Assembly: GCA_021800805.1 (NCBI GenBank)
Contig: JAJYYR010000001.1
Coordinates: 1,058,899-1,122,898 of the forward strand
Direction: 5' to 3'
Length of the DNA: 64,000 bases
Source: a bacterium
Lineage (GTDB): Bacteria; SZUA-79; Acidulodesulfobacterales; Acidulodesulfobacteraceae
Every line of letters begins with the position of its first letter. The first letter of the stretch is position 1. The translations under genes were made by a program, and so were the position numbers. A model generated the notes under the pieces. It had not been told where the DNA came from. It did not search any database and saw nothing but the letters and a program-made list of their open reading frames with translations. Shown piece by piece: positions 51,825 through 60,337 of this stretch.

Positions 51825-52747
51825 CGGGCTTTCTTAATCTGCCGCCTTTGCTGTTCAAGAGTAAATTTAATTATTTCGTCCCTGTCGTATTCATTTATGG
51901 CGGTAAATTTGCAGGCGACCGATGCGATGGATAAAGGGACATTAACGTCCGTCTCCGCAGGTTCTTTTGAAATTTTTACTACCTGCGCTAAAGCTTTTAT
52001 TAAAAACTGCGGCACGGTAGGAAACAGCATAGTAATTTTTATAATGCTTCCGAGATTTAATCCTTTATCGTCGCCCGACCACATAATTCCCGACCCGCTT
52101 ATGGATACCCGTTTTTCTTTAATGCCTGCAAAAATAGACGCTTCCGGATTAATGAGCGAAAGAATAACGTCTAATTTGCTGTTTATAGCTATAAGGAGTT
52201 TCTCTATTTTAGGATTGACCGGAACGTCCGAATCGGTTTCGGCGGCGGATTGATAAATTTTGGGAGCCGCTATGCCGTACATTCCGTAAACCGAGGTAGT
52301 TAAAGAAGGTCTGGCAATATATCCGTCTTTGGTTTCAAGAAATTCTTCGATTGAGATTTCTTCATATATAAACTGAATAACGGCATTTATCCTTAAAAAT
52401 TCCCTGCCTTCCCTTTCTTCTGCGGGAGCGTCGGCAATTTTAACCTTCAAAGAAATGTTACCTTTGTTTTTAACGATGTTTTCTAATAACGGTTTATATA
52501 AAAAAGTTTTAGAAAATCCGGAACTTATTATCGTAATATCGCCGGAATTTTCGATTAAAGATACGTCCGCGCCTATATCGTAGTCCTCTCCGTTAAATTC
52601 AAACGTCTGTCCGCCGGTAAAAGACGAATAAAGAATGATATATAAAAAACCGTCTTCTATTTTTTTTATATAGCCTTTAAAATTTTTTTTCGGCGTTTCT
52701 AAAACTATTTCCTGATTATTATAAAAACGGCTGTTTAATTCGTTCAT
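51821..52747 (-). CDS. PilZ-domain protein, likely c-di-GMP-linked motility regulator
   Basis: A 308-residue soluble protein with an N-terminal YcgR-like beta domain (about 1-100), then a PilZ-type domain. The RxxxR motif is R115-R119 in GREFLRIN. The second signature is weakened, reading VSISGSGIMW in place of the D/NxSxxG form, so c-di-GMP binding is uncertain. A helical insertion of about 60 residues (near 165-200) lies within the domain. The gene converges on motB, which suggests a role in stator or flagellar control. Its stop codon is in the 17-bp repeat. Confidence 0.75.
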   Translation of the reverse strand: MNELNSRFYNNQEIVLETPKKNFKGYIKKIEDGFLYIILYSSFTGGQTFEFNGEDYDIGADVSLIENSGDITIISSGFSKTFLYKPLLENIVKNKGNISLKVKIADAPAEEREGREFLRINAVIQFIYEEISIEEFLETKDGYIARPSLTTSVYGMYGIAAPKIYQSAAETDSDVPVNPKIEKLLIAINSKLDVILSLINPEASIFAGIKEKRVSISGSGIMWSGDDKGLNLGSIIKITMLFPTVPQFLIKALAQVVKISKEPAETDVNVPLSIASVACKFTAINEYDRDEIIKFTLEQQRRQIKKAR

Positions 52748-52786
52748 AATATAAGTCGCCTTTTGGGGGACGGATTAAGTCCGTCG

Positions 52787-53122
52787 TTAAATTATGCCGT
52801 AAGCTTTAACGGCGGCAGAAATTTTTCTTAACTCGGCAATTTTATCCGCCGCGTCTTCCTTTCTTTCGGTTAAAATATTTATAATAATTTTGTCGGATTC
52901 GGATATATCCGCTAACTTTTCTTTAAGCTCCGCCATAAACTCTTTTTCGTCCAGCGTTGCGTCCGCTCTTGAAAAAAGAGACGTCAAAAAGACTTTTCTA
53001 TCAAATATATGACCTATATTGACTGGATTTTCCCTTTTTTCTAAAAGAACAAGCAGTATATATTTGTTTATAATAAGAATTTCGCCGGCAATTTTAAATT
53101 TTAATATATTATTATTTTTCAT
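52787..53122 (-). CDS. hypothetical small protein next to the PilZ gene
   Basis: A 111-residue protein when started at the ATG at 53122. The frame is open to 53179, but that would add an odd hydrophobic stretch. It is charged, with hydrophobic positions in the first 35 residues and a helical second half (LKEKLADISESDKI). I do not recognise it. It lies 39 bases upstream of the pilZ gene in the same direction. AGAG lies close before the ATG. The function is unknown. Confidence 0.55.
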   Translation of the reverse strand: MKNNNILKFKIAGEILIINKYILLVLLEKRENPVNIGHIFDRKVFLTSLFSRADATLDEKEFMAELKEKLADISESDKIIINILTERKEDAADKIAELRKISAAVKAYGII

Positions 53123-53230
53123 AATCTCTACTTTATTTTTTACTATTATAATTTTACAATATGATATAATATAAATCAATTTTTAAAAGATGTTTTAAGA
53201 GATAATTATAAAATATATTAAAAAAGTTAT

Positions 53231-53584
53231 ATGAATAAAGTAACGGCGGAAAACCTTAAAATAGGCTATATATTAGCCAAAGATATAGTATCCGATAAAG
53301 GAATTACGGTTCTTAAAAAAGGAACGGTTCTTACGGATAAATTTATAAAAAATATAAAAAAAATAAATTCGGAATCTACGAAAACAGGCGAAAATTATAT
53401 ATTCATAGAAGAAACGGACGATATTAAAGCAGAAAGCGATGTAGAAAATAAAGAAAAAATGGAAAAAGATTTGTCTTTATTAGAAAGAAGATTTCAATTC
53501 TCCGAAAACGATGAATTTATGAAAAAAATTAAAGAAATTATAAAAAACGTCATAATTAAAAATTACGGCGGAAGCATATCGTAA
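53231..53584 (+). CDS. hypothetical protein resembling the N-terminal domain of HD-GYP-type proteins
   Basis: Residues 1-50 (LKIGYILAKDIVSDKGITVLKKGTVLT) follow the L-x-x-G-x-x-LAxDI...G-x-x-L-x-x-G-x-x-LT pattern found ahead of HD-GYP or HDOD domains. The rest is charged and helical. It is followed after 7 bases by an HDOD gene, so it looks like the sensory or regulatory half of a split HDOD or HD-GYP protein. There is no membrane segment. The function is unknown, and the resemblance is moderate. Confidence 0.6.
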   Translation: MNKVTAENLKIGYILAKDIVSDKGITVLKKGTVLTDKFIKNIKKINSESTKTGENYIFIEETDDIKAESDVENKEKMEKDLSLLERRFQFSENDEFMKKIKEIIKNVIIKNYGGSIS

Positions 53585-53591
53585 ATAGGAA

Positions 53592-54467
53592 ATGAAAAAA
53601 ATAGACACCTTAGACGAATTAATCGCTACCGTAAAAAAAACTGACAACATACCCACCCTGCCCAGAGTATTATCTAAAATTTCCGAAGAAATAGACAACG
53701 ACAATTTCTCCATAAAAAATATCGGCGAATTAATGTCCCACGACGTAAGTCTTTCGGCAAGAATATTAAGGATAGTAAACTCCCCTTTTTACGGTTTTCC
53801 CCAAAGAATATACAGTATAAATCATGCGATAGTGCTGTTAGGGTCAAACGTATTAAAAAGCATAATAATTTCTACTTCGGTTTTTACCGCAATGAAAGAA
53901 ACTATGGCAGGGTTGTCGGAACACAGCCTTTTCTGCGCTTTTACCGCTAAACATATAACAACTGCTTTCAACATCCTTAAAAAAAATGAAATTAGAGCAA
54001 AAAAGATAAATAGCATTGACCCCGATATGATGTTTTCTGCCGGATTACTGCACGACATAGGTAAAATCATTATAGCTGCTACATTTAAAGAAGATTTTAA
54101 AAAAATTATAGAAATTGCAGAGAAAAGCAATAGAAGTTTAACCGACATCGAACACGATATTCTCAATATATCCCATGACCAGTTGGGATATATGCTCATA
54201 AAAGAATGGAATCTGCCTCCGTCTATTTATATACCGATAAAATATCATCACAACGTTAACCTTGCGGACGACTTTAAAACGGAAGCGGCGATATTAAATC
54301 TTGCGGATTTCTTAACAAGGGCGTTAGGAATAGGTTATTCCGGATCGGCATATTTGGAAACGATAAACAAGGATGCTCTGCGCATACTCGACGTCGATAT
54401 GGATTTTATAAAATCCATCATAGAAGAAATATATTCCTATAAAGAAGAGCTTTATATATTCGATTAA
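53592..54467 (+). CDS. HDOD-domain signalling protein
   Basis: Residues about 20-215 match the HDOD domain: IPTLPRVLSKISEEIDN, LMSHDVSLSARILRIVNSPFYG, SINHAIVLLGSNVLKSI and LLHDIGKIIIAA. The HDIGK metal motif is retained. HDOD proteins are non-catalytic or weakly catalytic relatives of HD-GYP phosphodiesterases and often act in signalling to motility. The gene is the middle of a three-gene rightward unit (hypothetical, HDOD, GGDEF). No output domain is present. Confidence 0.88.
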   Translation: MKKIDTLDELIATVKKTDNIPTLPRVLSKISEEIDNDNFSIKNIGELMSHDVSLSARILRIVNSPFYGFPQRIYSINHAIVLLGSNVLKSIIISTSVFTAMKETMAGLSEHSLFCAFTAKHITTAFNILKKNEIRAKKINSIDPDMMFSAGLLHDIGKIIIAATFKEDFKKIIEIAEKSNRSLTDIEHDILNISHDQLGYMLIKEWNLPPSIYIPIKYHHNVNLADDFKTEAAILNLADFLTRALGIGYSGSAYLETINKDALRILDVDMDFIKSIIEEIYSYKEELYIFD

Positions 54468-54480
54468 TTTTCGATCCGAT

Positions 54481-55455
54481 ATGAATAAAGATAGAGATAG
54501 ACACGGCAAGCCTAAAATATTTATAGTATTAGGTAAAAATCCTGCATACAATATTGCTTTCAAAGAAGAATTAAAAAAATACGATTTAAAAATATTCGAT
54601 TCGTTTAATCAGGCATATTACTCCGTTTACGCTTCGCCCCCGCAGTTAATCATTATTGCTATGAACGCGCATAAGCAAGAGATTAAAATGATTGCCGATA
54701 TGCAGTTAGATAATATGCTAAGCAATATTCCGGTGCTTTTTATACTTCCGGCAGATTTTGATTTTAACGGCATAAAAGACGAAAAATATTTTTTAAAAGA
54801 TTATATCAAAGAGCCTCTTAGTTTGAACGAACTTAAATATAAAACCGAAACCATTATATATGCTTCTAAATCTGCTTTAGACGCAAATCCGCTGACAAAA
54901 CTTCCCGGAAATTCCTCTATAATGGAATCGGTCAAAGACAAGCTTGAAGACGACGTTAACTTTTCTTTTGCTTATATCGATATAGACAATTTTAAATCAT
55001 ATAACGATAAATACGGCTTTTTAAGAGGAGACGAAGTTATTATGATGACGTCGAGGCTGATTGCGACGACCGTTTACGACATATCTAAAACAAGGCGCAG
55101 AGATATAAAACAATACGTTTTTATAGGACATATCGGAGGAGACGACTTTGTCGTTATTTCTCATCCGGACGACATTATAGACATATCAAACGCCGTAATT
55201 TCCAATTTCGATAAAATAATACTCTCTTTTTACGACAATACCGATAAGCAAAGAGGATATATCGAAGCATACGACAGGCAGAAAAAAATGCAAATATTTC
55301 CGGTGATGAGCCTGTCTATAGCAGTAATCGAAAACGTAAACAAAAAAATTGAACACTATGGTCAGATTAGCGAGATAGCTTCGGGGTTAAAATCTACGGC
55401 TAAAGAGAAAAAAGGCTCAAATATAATCGTGGATAGAAGACAAAACTCAACGTAA
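54481..55455 (+). CDS. GGDEF protein with degenerate receiver-like N-terminus
   Basis: Residues 1-125 look like a receiver fold (FIVLGKNPAYN, PPQLIIIAMN, NIPVLFILP, KEPLSL), but without the usual phosphoacceptor Asp. It is probably a pseudo-receiver. A GGDEF domain follows with NPLTKLPGNSSI, YIDIDNFKSYND and the signature GHIGGDDF (GGDDF at 219-223). The Glu to Asp change is a subfamily feature and may retain activity, but this is not certain. It ends overlapping the convergent fliW gene by 9 bases. Confidence 0.85.
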   Translation: MNKDRDRHGKPKIFIVLGKNPAYNIAFKEELKKYDLKIFDSFNQAYYSVYASPPQLIIIAMNAHKQEIKMIADMQLDNMLSNIPVLFILPADFDFNGIKDEKYFLKDYIKEPLSLNELKYKTETIIYASKSALDANPLTKLPGNSSIMESVKDKLEDDVNFSFAYIDIDNFKSYNDKYGFLRGDEVIMMTSRLIATTVYDISKTRRRDIKQYVFIGHIGGDDFVVISHPDDIIDISNAVISNFDKIILSFYDNTDKQRGYIEAYDRQKKMQIFPVMSLSIAVIENVNKKIEHYGQISEIASGLKSTAKEKKGSNIIVDRRQNST

Positions 55456-55917
55456 TTTTTGCTTAACGGAATATAAGTCGTTGTTTAAAACCGTCTGAAC
55501 GGCTTTGCGCGTCTTTTTGTTAATAATAATCGGGGCTTTTAAATTTACCGTAGATGAAAATAAATCTTTAAATACGGTAACGATAACAAATAAGATTGCG
55601 TCGGTTTTATCCATAAGATTCAACAGTTCTTTTTCCTCTTCGGTAACGGCGGCGGCATAATCCTTGAAAAAATGGTTAGGATCGGCGACGATAAAACATA
55701 AACCTTCGTTTTCTATACTCTGTAAAATAAAAAAGGGCAGATTTTTTTCTTTATCGATATTTAATATACAGTATTTTTTTAACGAATCGAATCCCAGAAT
55801 TGGTTTAACGAATTCTATAATTTTTGTTTTTTCTACCTTTACGCCTTCCGGGTAATAAATGCTTTTAACGAGAATTTCGGTTTCTTGGTTTATTGCCGTA
55901 TCCATGTCCATATCCAC
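55447..55917 (-). CDS. fliW: flagellar assembly factor FliW
   Basis: A 156-residue protein with the FliW features ILGF, FFILQSIENEGLCFIVADPNHFFKDY, VTVF and TVNLKAPIIINKKTRKAVQ. FliW binds flagellin and CsrA, releasing or sequestering CsrA so that flagellin synthesis matches assembly. The start is GTG, with AAGGAG 9 bases upstream; ATGs lie two and four codons further in. It is 33 bases downstream of csrA, the expected partner pair. Confidence 0.92.
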   Translation of the reverse strand: MDMDMDTAINQETEILVKSIYYPEGVKVEKTKIIEFVKPILGFDSLKKYCILNIDKEKNLPFFILQSIENEGLCFIVADPNHFFKDYAAAVTEEEKELLNLMDKTDAILFVIVTVFKDLFSSTVNLKAPIIINKKTRKAVQTVLNNDLYSVKQKLR

Positions 55918-55950
55918 TTAAAAAAACTCCTTATATTATTTAATATTTTC

Positions 55951-56226
55951 TTATTTCCTATCTTTATCGATATACATATCGTTCTTCGACCCGTTTTCGT
56001 TTAAGTCGTTTAATTTTTTCAACTCCGACAAATCGCCTATGTTAATAGCCGAGGCGTCGATATTTTCGTTCTTAATCACATCGTAAAGCTCTTTTCTGAA
56101 GATGCCGATCTCTTTGGGAGCATCTATTCCTATTTTTACGGTATTGCCGGCTACGGATATCACTTCGAGGGTTATATCGTCCCCTATCTTTATGCTTTCG
56201 CCGGTTTTTCTTGCAAGAATTAACAT
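55951..56226 (-). CDS. csrA: carbon storage regulator CsrA
   Basis: This RNA-binding translational regulator has the invariant start MLILARKTGESIKIG with L4 and R6, and R44 in IFRKELY. These residues bind the GGA core in target mRNA leaders. At 91 residues it carries a longer C-terminal tail than E. coli CsrA (61 residues), as in many FliW-containing bacteria, where the tail helps bind FliW. It sits between flgL and fliW. Confidence 0.95.
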   Translation of the reverse strand: MLILARKTGESIKIGDDITLEVISVAGNTVKIGIDAPKEIGIFRKELYDVIKNENIDASAINIGDLSELKKLNDLNENGSKNDMYIDKDRK

Positions 56227-56247
56227 AATAAGATTATAGGGTTGTAA

Positions 56248-57228
56248 TCATTTAAGGTACTGGAGCAGCATCGGCGTCAGCGAAGTAATGTTGGAAGACG
56301 CTTCAAGCGTAGCCTGATAAGATTCTTGAGCCTGAGTAAGGTTAGTCATAGCCTGCGCCACGTTCACGTCCTGCGTCTGACTTAGGAGCTGCGAGATATT
56401 GGATAATACCGTTTGATAGCTCGTCTGCTGTTCGTTAAGCCTTTGAACGACCGTTCCTATGTCAGCCTGAGCGGCGGTCATCGTGTTTAATCCGTTTTGA
56501 ATACTCTGAATTATCGATGAAGAATTCTGCTGATAAACGTTATTCTTAAGTTCCGACTGAAAAAGCGAAAGAACGGAAAGCAAGCCGGAGGGGACGGATG
56601 TAGAGGATGAACCGGTAGGTTTAGGGTCGTTCCCGAAAATTGCGTCGGCGGTAAGCGACGGCGTTACCGTTTCGTTCTGCGTTATCTGGTAATTCTGGTT
56701 AGTATCCGTTCCTGCATAGGTATAAACGTTGTAAGAAACGGATGAGGGCGTTCCATTTAAACCGGTAATTGCATGAAGTGTTGCGGTATAGGCCGAGGAT
56801 AAATTAAGATTATTCCCCGTAAAAATATTCTGACCGTTATAAGAAGTATCGGCATATCCCGTAAGTTCGTTAATCATCTGCCCTACCTGCTGAGCCGCCG
56901 CCTGATTATTAGCCGCAGTATTAGTTCCGTTCGCCATTCCGACGGCAAGAGTGCTTGCCTGATTTACTACCGTCATTGCATTGCTTATAGTCGAAGAGGC
57001 TAAAGAACCGACGCTGTTAGCGATACTAACGTTCGAGTTATACTGCGTAACAAGCGCGGTGCTGTTTTTATACGACAGGACATTGACCATTCCTCCGGGA
57101 TTATCCTGCGGGGACATAATCTGCAATCCGCTGGAAATTTGGTCCTGAAGGTTATAAACGTTGGTCGATAAATTAAGCAATTCGTTGTTTATATTGTTAT
57201 ACATCATATTGTCGGTTATCTGTATCAT
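56248..57228 (-). CDS. flgL: flagellar hook-filament junction protein FlgL
   Basis: A 326-residue flagellin-related protein. The N-terminus NNINNELLNLSTNVYNLQDQIS and the C-terminus (MTNLTQAQESYQATLEASSNI) are the coiled ends typical of flagellin-like axial proteins. The variable middle part is Asn/Thr/Gly-rich. FlgL and FlgK join the hook to the filament. GAGGAAAA lies before the ATG. It follows flgK, separated by a palindromic repeat element. Confidence 0.92.
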   Translation of the reverse strand: MIQITDNMMYNNINNELLNLSTNVYNLQDQISSGLQIMSPQDNPGGMVNVLSYKNSTALVTQYNSNVSIANSVGSLASSTISNAMTVVNQASTLAVGMANGTNTAANNQAAAQQVGQMINELTGYADTSYNGQNIFTGNNLNLSSAYTATLHAITGLNGTPSSVSYNVYTYAGTDTNQNYQITQNETVTPSLTADAIFGNDPKPTGSSSTSVPSGLLSVLSLFQSELKNNVYQQNSSSIIQSIQNGLNTMTAAQADIGTVVQRLNEQQTSYQTVLSNISQLLSQTQDVNVAQAMTNLTQAQESYQATLEASSNITSLTPMLLQYLK

Positions 57229-57275
57229 ATGTTTTCCTCTTTTTCAGCCTGCAAATACTTAAAATTGATTTTAGC

Positions 57276-57361
57276 CTGGATTCCCGCCTTCGCGGGAATG
57301 ACAACATAAAGGTGAATGGTTAAATTACTCAAAAGTCATTCCCGCGAAGGCGGGAATCCAG
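57276..57361. repeat. nested palindromic repeat between flgK and flgL
   Basis: Two 27-bp arms, 57276-57302 and 57335-57361, are perfect reverse complements of each other with a 32-base spacer. Each arm is itself a hairpin, TTCCCGC / GCGGGAA around CTTC. The CATTCCCGCGAAGGCGGGAATCC unit is a familiar type of bacterial intergenic repeat. No flanking direct repeat was found. In the flgK transcript it would form strong hairpins and could reduce read-through to flgL. Confidence 0.85.
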
Positions 57362-57396
57362 TGTTTCTAAGCTTTAGTTTATTTTAATTGCTCCAA

Positions 57397-59454
57397 TTAC
57401 GGCACGGTGCTTAAAAGCGCCGTCATAATTGTTTGCACAGAATGAGTAATAGCCGCCGCCGCCTGATATGAATTTTGATAATTGACGAGGTTCGTCATCT
57501 GTTCATTCATATTTACGCCGACTGAAGACGATAACTGATTCTGCAGGTTCGTCAAAACCGACGTAGAGTTCGTATAGTTCGTGTTTGCGCTCTGCGACTG
57601 CGTTCCGATGTTTGAAACTATATTTGAATAATAAGACGGGATAGTAGAACTTGCCCCGCCAATAGGCAGATTTTTATTTTGAAGCGCCCCGAGCGCAAGC
57701 GCGTTTTCGTTATTGCCCGATAAACCGGCGGAATTCATATTCGTAAGACTAAGACCTGATGTTAAAACGTTTGCCGTAAACGAATCACCGTTGGAAGGCG
57801 TTCCCGTAATATTAACATGGAAATATTGCGGCGGTGCAGAATTAGTATTACTGCTGTTATTTCCAAAGAAAACTGAATATACCTTTTGACCGGATGAATT
57901 AGTAGTCACGGTAGGCGTTATCGTTTCCGTATAATTGGACGTTTGATTGATAACGGTAAAAGTGCCGCCGCTAGAGTTGTATGTTATCGAATATTCTCCT
58001 CCCGCACCGCTATCGCCGTTTGGATTTACGATCGAGCCGGCGCTTATAGTCGCATTACCGGTATTTGTGGGATTAACCGCAGTGGAAACGGCGGATGCCG
58101 CCGCAACTTGAGAAGCGGTAAGATTTGGGTTAACCTCCATTGTAAAAGCCGGATTGGTAGTCAATTGATTGACGGTAAAGGTATCGCCGTTTGCAGGCGC
58201 GGCTCCGGAAGTGGAAGTTCCGGTAATGCTAACCGATACGCCGTCAAAACCGACTGTATATACTTTCTGTCCATAATTATTGGTTGCGGAAGAAACGCTG
58301 ACTTCCGAACCGCTTAAAGTTTGATTAGTAGTGGAATTTTTAACAGTAAAACTTCCCGAACCGTTTGTGGTAATGCTGTAACTGTCCCTCGTAAGTTTCG
58401 AGGGGTCGGTTACGTAACCGGTAGAAATCGTCGCATCGGTTGCCGTAGTAGAAGTCGTCAAATTAGGCTGAAAAAAGTAATTTCCGGTTGAGCCGTCGAG
58501 ACCGTAACCGTTGTATTGCAGAGAGTTGACGTTGTCGGTAACAGACGCCGCCAGCGAATTAAGCTGGCTTATGTAAGACGGAGCCGCCGTCTGTTCCAAA
58601 TTTACGTATGCGCCCAGACTGCCGCCGGTTATCTGGCTCGTAACGGACTGAGCCGACCCGTCGGTACCCGTCCACATAATATTTAAATTTGCCGCATTCG
58701 AAGGGTCAACCTGCGTCGAAAGATTAAAAGACGAATCGCTCGATACCAACGGCACGTTGCCCAAAGATATATTTGTTTTACCGTTATTATTAGTATAATA
58801 TGAGATATTTACCAATTTGGAAAGGCTGTTTATAGCCTGCATCTGCTGGTCCTGCAGTTCGTTTGCGTTGCTTCCGGCATTAAGGGCATAGGTAATTTGC
58901 TGATTAAGACCCGCAATCTGGGACGTAAGGCTGTTGACTTCAGGTATGACGCCCTTAATAGAAGTATTCGTCGAAGAAACCGTATTCATTATGGTGGTAT
59001 AGGCGTTGTTTATAGACCCCGTAAGAGATTGCGCATCCGACAAAAGCGCCGTTCTCTGCGAAATATTAGAGGGATTATTCGCCACGTTCTGAAAATCGTT
59101 AAAGAATTTGGATATTTGTGAACTGAAACCAGAACCGGTCTGGTCGTTAAATAAATTTTGTATCTGGCCGAGACCCTGATACAGCGTAGTATAGTAACTG
59201 TTTTGTCCGGTTTCGTTATTGACTTCCGACTGGACGAAATTATTCGTGCTTCTTTGAATATTGTTTACGTTAACTCCGGTTCCGTATGTATAAGGCGCTC
59301 CCACTACTGCAGGGGCTTCCGTTTCTATCGGCGTTTCGCTGTTATAAAAAGGGGTATTGACGTTGGCGACGTTCTGGGATACGGTATTCATCGCCGCCTG
59401 ATTGGCCGTCATAGCCGAGTCTGCAATATCTAATATATTATTTATTGTCAGCAT
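57397..59454 (-). CDS. flgK: flagellar hook-associated protein FlgK
   Basis: A 685-residue hook-filament junction protein. The N-terminus (NNILDIADSAMTANQAAMN, then VSQNVANVNTPFYN) and C-terminus (VNMNEQMTNLVNYQNSY, then MTALL) are the conserved coiled ends. The surface-exposed middle is long and holds two related units of about 110 residues, starting ATISTGYVTDPSK and ATISAGSIVNPNG. Each has the YGQKVYTV/SGQKVYSV strand and a NGDTFTVN/NGDSFTAN end. This duplication makes it longer than the common 450-550. It follows flgN directly (no gap). Confidence 0.94.
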   Translation of the reverse strand: MLTINNILDIADSAMTANQAAMNTVSQNVANVNTPFYNSETPIETEAPAVVGAPYTYGTGVNVNNIQRSTNNFVQSEVNNETGQNSYYTTLYQGLGQIQNLFNDQTGSGFSSQISKFFNDFQNVANNPSNISQRTALLSDAQSLTGSINNAYTTIMNTVSSTNTSIKGVIPEVNSLTSQIAGLNQQITYALNAGSNANELQDQQMQAINSLSKLVNISYYTNNNGKTNISLGNVPLVSSDSSFNLSTQVDPSNAANLNIMWTGTDGSAQSVTSQITGGSLGAYVNLEQTAAPSYISQLNSLAASVTDNVNSLQYNGYGLDGSTGNYFFQPNLTTSTTATDATISTGYVTDPSKLTRDSYSITTNGSGSFTVKNSTTNQTLSGSEVSVSSATNNYGQKVYTVGFDGVSVSITGTSTSGAAPANGDTFTVNQLTTNPAFTMEVNPNLTASQVAAASAVSTAVNPTNTGNATISAGSIVNPNGDSGAGGEYSITYNSSGGTFTVINQTSNYTETITPTVTTNSSGQKVYSVFFGNNSSNTNSAPPQYFHVNITGTPSNGDSFTANVLTSGLSLTNMNSAGLSGNNENALALGALQNKNLPIGGASSTIPSYYSNIVSNIGTQSQSANTNYTNSTSVLTNLQNQLSSSVGVNMNEQMTNLVNYQNSYQAAAAITHSVQTIMTALLSTVP

Positions 59455-59901
59455 TTATACTCTAACCCCCGACTTCATTAAAACGTTTTTTAAAGGAAAA
59501 AAATTTGAATTATTTCCGCCCGCCCTGTCGTAAATAGAGCTTTTGTTAAAAGCATCGGTAATAAACGAAATGGTTAACTGGTTATAATATATGTTTTTTT
59601 TTATTAATCCGGAAAAAGCGTTGTTTAATTCGGCTATTTCCCGCATCTCCGCTTTTATCAGTTCTTTTATTTTTTCGTTATCTTCATCCCGGTCGTCATC
59701 GGTCGAAAACGCTCCAAAATCCTTTATTTTTTCCGCTGTTTCTTTTAAAGCCGTTCTTTTATTATCGAATATGTCTATATTTTTTAAGGGATTAAAATTG
59801 GTTTTCAGAATTAAATATGCTTCGTTAAGTTCCTGCTTTAATTTCAAAACAATCTTAAGCAGGTCTTCGAGCTTTTTCTCGTTTACGCCGATATTTTCCA
59901 T
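59455..59901 (-). CDS. flgN: FlgN-type export chaperone
   Basis: A 148-residue helical protein with long heptad-like stretches, typical of FlgN, the chaperone for FlgK and FlgL. Its stop codon directly abuts the flgK start (59454), so translation is coupled. It stands between flgM and flgK, the canonical place. Conservation in this family is low, so position carries weight. Confidence 0.82.
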   Translation of the reverse strand: MENIGVNEKKLEDLLKIVLKLKQELNEAYLILKTNFNPLKNIDIFDNKRTALKETAEKIKDFGAFSTDDDRDEDNEKIKELIKAEMREIAELNNAFSGLIKKNIYYNQLTISFITDAFNKSSIYDRAGGNNSNFFPLKNVLMKSGVRV

Positions 59902-59940
59902 ATTTTCAATATATTTGTATTAAGGTTTAAGTTATTACGC

Positions 59941-60240
59941 CTATTCGCCGACAATGTTTAATGCGTTAACTAAGCCTTCGGCGATTTTTGACGTATCGGC
60001 GTAATTTCCCGAAGCGACCTTTTGCTTAATATCGTTAATCTTGGAAGGAGGGGCGGACTGCGCATTATCTATGGCGCTTTTTAAACTGCCGATAAAACTT
60101 GCGTCGCCAGATATGCTGACCTTATCGGAACCTGCCGCCTGACCGGCTTCAACGCCGCTTACCTCTTTTTTTCTGCCGTTATTATTTTGCGATATTTCGC
60201 CGATAACGGACGACGAAATTCCGGAAATTTCGATTGCCAT
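59941..60240 (-). CDS. flgM: anti-sigma-28 factor FlgM
   Basis: A 99-residue polar, mostly disordered protein with DKVSISGDA near the middle, then helical segments (SLKSAIDNA, KINDIKQKVASGNY, SKIAEGLVNAL) of the FlgM C-terminal sigma-binding part. FlgM holds FliA until the hook is done, then is exported. AGGTAAAGAG lies just before the ATG. A sigma-28-like promoter lies about 45 bases upstream, as in classic autoregulation. Confidence 0.88.
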   Translation of the reverse strand: MAIEISGISSSVIGEISQNNNGRKKEVSGVEAGQAAGSDKVSISGDASFIGSLKSAIDNAQSAPPSKINDIKQKVASGNYADTSKIAEGLVNALNIVGE

Positions 60241-60293
60241 ACTCTTTACCTTTTTTAATATATTTTCTAAAAATTAAATCTATCTTCGTATAA

Positions 60294-60321
60294 CAATCGA
60301 CATTTTTGAACTATAACTTTA
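60294..60321 (-). promoter_or_regulatory. candidate sigma-28 (FliA) promoter of flgM-flgN-flgK-flgL
   Basis: On the minus strand TAAAGTTA (complement of 60314-60321) is followed after 12 bases by GTCGATTG (complement of 60294-60301). The consensus is TAAAGTTT-N11-GCCGATAA, so the -35 is 7/8 and the -10 core 5/6, with one extra spacer base. It is placed correctly for late flagellar genes under FliA/FlgM control. Confidence 0.55.
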
Positions 60322-60337
60322 ATATCCCTCCGAATCG

